DNA of 7,462 nt, taken from positions 6,424 through 13,885 of the forward strand of contig DKKK01000215.1 of the NCBI GenBank assembly GCA_002455215.1, given 5' to 3'. Within the stretch, counting starts at the first letter, position 1. Each line of letters begins with the position of its first letter. Below, piece by piece: positions 6,314-7,462 of this stretch. Below the pieces are notes generated by a model, which was not told the origin of the DNA, searched no databases, and worked only from the letters and a program-made list of their open reading frames with translations. Source of the stretch: Anaerolineales bacterium UBA6668 (lineage in GTDB: Bacteria > Chloroflexota > Anaerolineae > Anaerolineales > UBA6668). The position numbers and the translations under genes are program-made.

Positions 6314-7453
6314 TTACAATGTTTGTAAAAATTCGAGCGTTTGCCGGGCAATTTGTGCGTGAGTGTAAGTGTTCAGCACCCGTTGGCGTCCGGCTTGGGC
6401 AAGTGCCTTGCGCTCGGCGGGGTTTTTGCACAGCTCAGACAAGGCTTGACGTAGGGCAAGGGCATCTCCTTCCGGCACAACCCGCCCAGCAGTCCCAATC
6501 ACATTCGGAATCTCTGCCGAAGACGACCCAACCACTGCTACCGCACAACTCATCGCTTCTATTAATACATGCCCAAATTGCTCCAGCCAAAAGGGCGTGC
6601 TGAGCGATGGTAGGACAAACACATCCAGCGCATTCATCCACTCGGCAATCTGGCTGTGGGGCACACTTGCCTGCAAGTGGAGCATTTGCCCGCTGGGTAA
6701 GTTTGCCCCCCAGTGTGCCAAAGGCTCTTTCAGTGCCCCGTTCCCGATCATCAGCAAGTGGAAGCCACTTTGCCAGCCCTGTAGTGCGTCCATCAACACC
6801 TGCAACCCTTTTTCGGGCACTAACCGACCCGCATAGCCAATCAAGGGGCGTGGGTCGTCCGGTGCGATACCCAAAGCGGCACGTACTTTAGCGCCTGAGT
6901 CGGGGTTAGGGGCAAAGGCTTGTTCGTCCACCCCAAGCTGTGGCAAAACCAAAATGTTGCCGCCAAAGCCATTTTGGCGCAAAATATCGGCGGCGGCTTG
7001 GTTGCCAGCAATTGCCCCGGCACTCTGGCGCATATTCCAGGCTTCCAATGCTCGCAAAGGCTGGCGCGGGCGGTACGGAATGTTCCACCAAGTGAAAAAT
7101 ACGGCTTTGGCTTTTGGCACAAAACGATTGCGTGCCATCAGCAGTTGGGTGTAGCTAAATGCGCCGGGACCATTTTCTGCCACAATCACATCAGGACGCT
7201 GACTAGGCAGGTGGCAAGCACTGGAAAGATAGACAAAGCGCATCTCATTACCGGGCAGTACAATGCGCGTGGGCAAAAGCTCAAAATTTGCTTGCGGGTC
7301 TTGATGGGGATACACGCTTCCCAGTACCGGCTCGCGCCAAAGGTGTGGCGTGATGCAGGCAAGGTGGCTCACCGCCGGCAGTGCGGCAATAGCGGTCAGT
7401 TTCTTTTGGTTTTCATTGACCAGATAGGTGTGGGATGCGTAAAATAGGCGCAT
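6314..7453 (-). CDS. Family 4 (GT-B) glycosyltransferase
   Basis: 379 residues, the usual size of a GT4 enzyme, with no membrane segment or signal peptide, so cytosolic and probably membrane-associated. The N-terminal Rossmann half (about 1-195) begins with a strand and the SHTYLVNENQKKL stretch (7-19), the acceptor side. The C-terminal donor half begins at about 203 with IGYAGRLVPEKG (205-216), whose Arg210 and Lys215 correspond to the phosphate-binding pair of the family. The retaining-transferase E-x7-E motif is EQFGHVLIE (Glu291 and Glu299), followed by AEIPNVIG (313-320), a common donor-pocket segment. By family it transfers a sugar from a nucleotide donor with retention; donor and acceptor are not predictable. 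The ATG at 7453 has only nine visible bases upstream, with no Shine-Dalgarno in them. The flippase starts 5 bases after its stop, so it acts in the same pathway, building the lipid-linked oligosaccharide. Confidence 0.93.
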   Translation of the reverse strand: MRLFYASHTYLVNENQKKLTAIAALPAVSHLACITPHLWREPVLGSVYPHQDPQANFELLPTRIVLPGNEMRFVYLSSACHLPSQRPDVIVAENGPGAFSYTQLLMARNRFVPKAKAVFFTWWNIPYRPRQPLRALEAWNMRQSAGAIAGNQAAADILRQNGFGGNILVLPQLGVDEQAFAPNPDSGAKVRAALGIAPDDPRPLIGYAGRLVPEKGLQVLMDALQGWQSGFHLLMIGNGALKEPLAHWGANLPSGQMLHLQASVPHSQIAEWMNALDVFVLPSLSTPFWLEQFGHVLIEAMSCAVAVVGSSSAEIPNVIGTAGRVVPEGDALALRQALSELCKNPAERKALAQAGRQRVLNTYTHAQIARQTLEFLQTL

Positions 7454-7462
7454 GACGATTTG

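Noticed and set aside
6309..6431. A 41-codon N-terminal extension of the flippase frame to an upstream ATG
   Set aside because: It overlaps the glycosyltransferase C-terminus by over 110 bases, has hydrophilic composition unlike a Wzx N-terminus, and the ATG at 6308 gives the normal family start 5 bases after the upstream stop.
6920..7447. Plus-strand open frame of 175 codons opposite the glycosyltransferase
   Set aside because: It is antisense to a complete GT4 gene with intact motifs, and its protein has no recognisable features.

Overview
The window is one strand-uniform stretch of a cell-surface polysaccharide (O-antigen, capsule or exopolysaccharide) locus. Every supportable gene is on the minus strand, so transcription runs from about base 7453 towards base 1. 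There are five complete genes and one gene cut by the window edge. They are packed with gaps of 5 to 22 bases or a one-base overlap, so they are probably one operon. No gene-free stretch exceeds about 25 bases. I see no RNA gene, mobile element, CRISPR array, promoter or terminator. The promoter, if nearby, lies beyond base 7462.

In transcription order: (1) 7453-6314, a family-4 (GT-B) cytoplasmic glycosyltransferase; (2) 6308-4848, a Wzx-type polysaccharide flippase; (3) 4825-4256, a left-handed beta-helix O-acetyltransferase of the WcaF/maltose acetyltransferase kind; (4) 4256-2394, a large multi-pass membrane protein resembling DUF2142/GT-C glycosyltransferases, with a soluble insertion of about 200 residues; (5) 2377-1187, a second, smaller GT-C/GT39-like membrane protein; (6) 1174 to beyond base 1, the N-terminal two thirds of a glutamine-dependent asparagine synthase-type amidotransferase.

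Inferred division of labour: gene 1 adds a sugar to a lipid-linked oligosaccharide on the cytoplasmic face, gene 3 O-acetylates it, gene 2 flips it across the membrane, and genes 4 and 5 may act on the outer face as polyprenyl-sugar-dependent transferases. The AsnB-type protein may amidate an acidic sugar, as related enzymes in such loci do, rather than make asparagine. No initiating phosphoglycosyltransferase, Wzy polymerase, ligase or sugar-nucleotide enzyme is recognisable here, so this is a piece of a larger locus.

The organism is bacterial with moderate GC. The near absence of Shine-Dalgarno sequences, together with a general resemblance of the GT4, DUF2142-like and AsnB-like proteins to those of Chloroflexota, weakly suggests that phylum or another SD-poor lineage. 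This is an impression and not a demonstrated assignment. I found no clearly new system. The most unusual points are an A8 slippery tract followed by a perfect hairpin inside the flippase, with 170 open codons in the -1 frame; the oddly arranged soluble insertion in gene 4; and the pair of dissimilar GT-C-like proteins.
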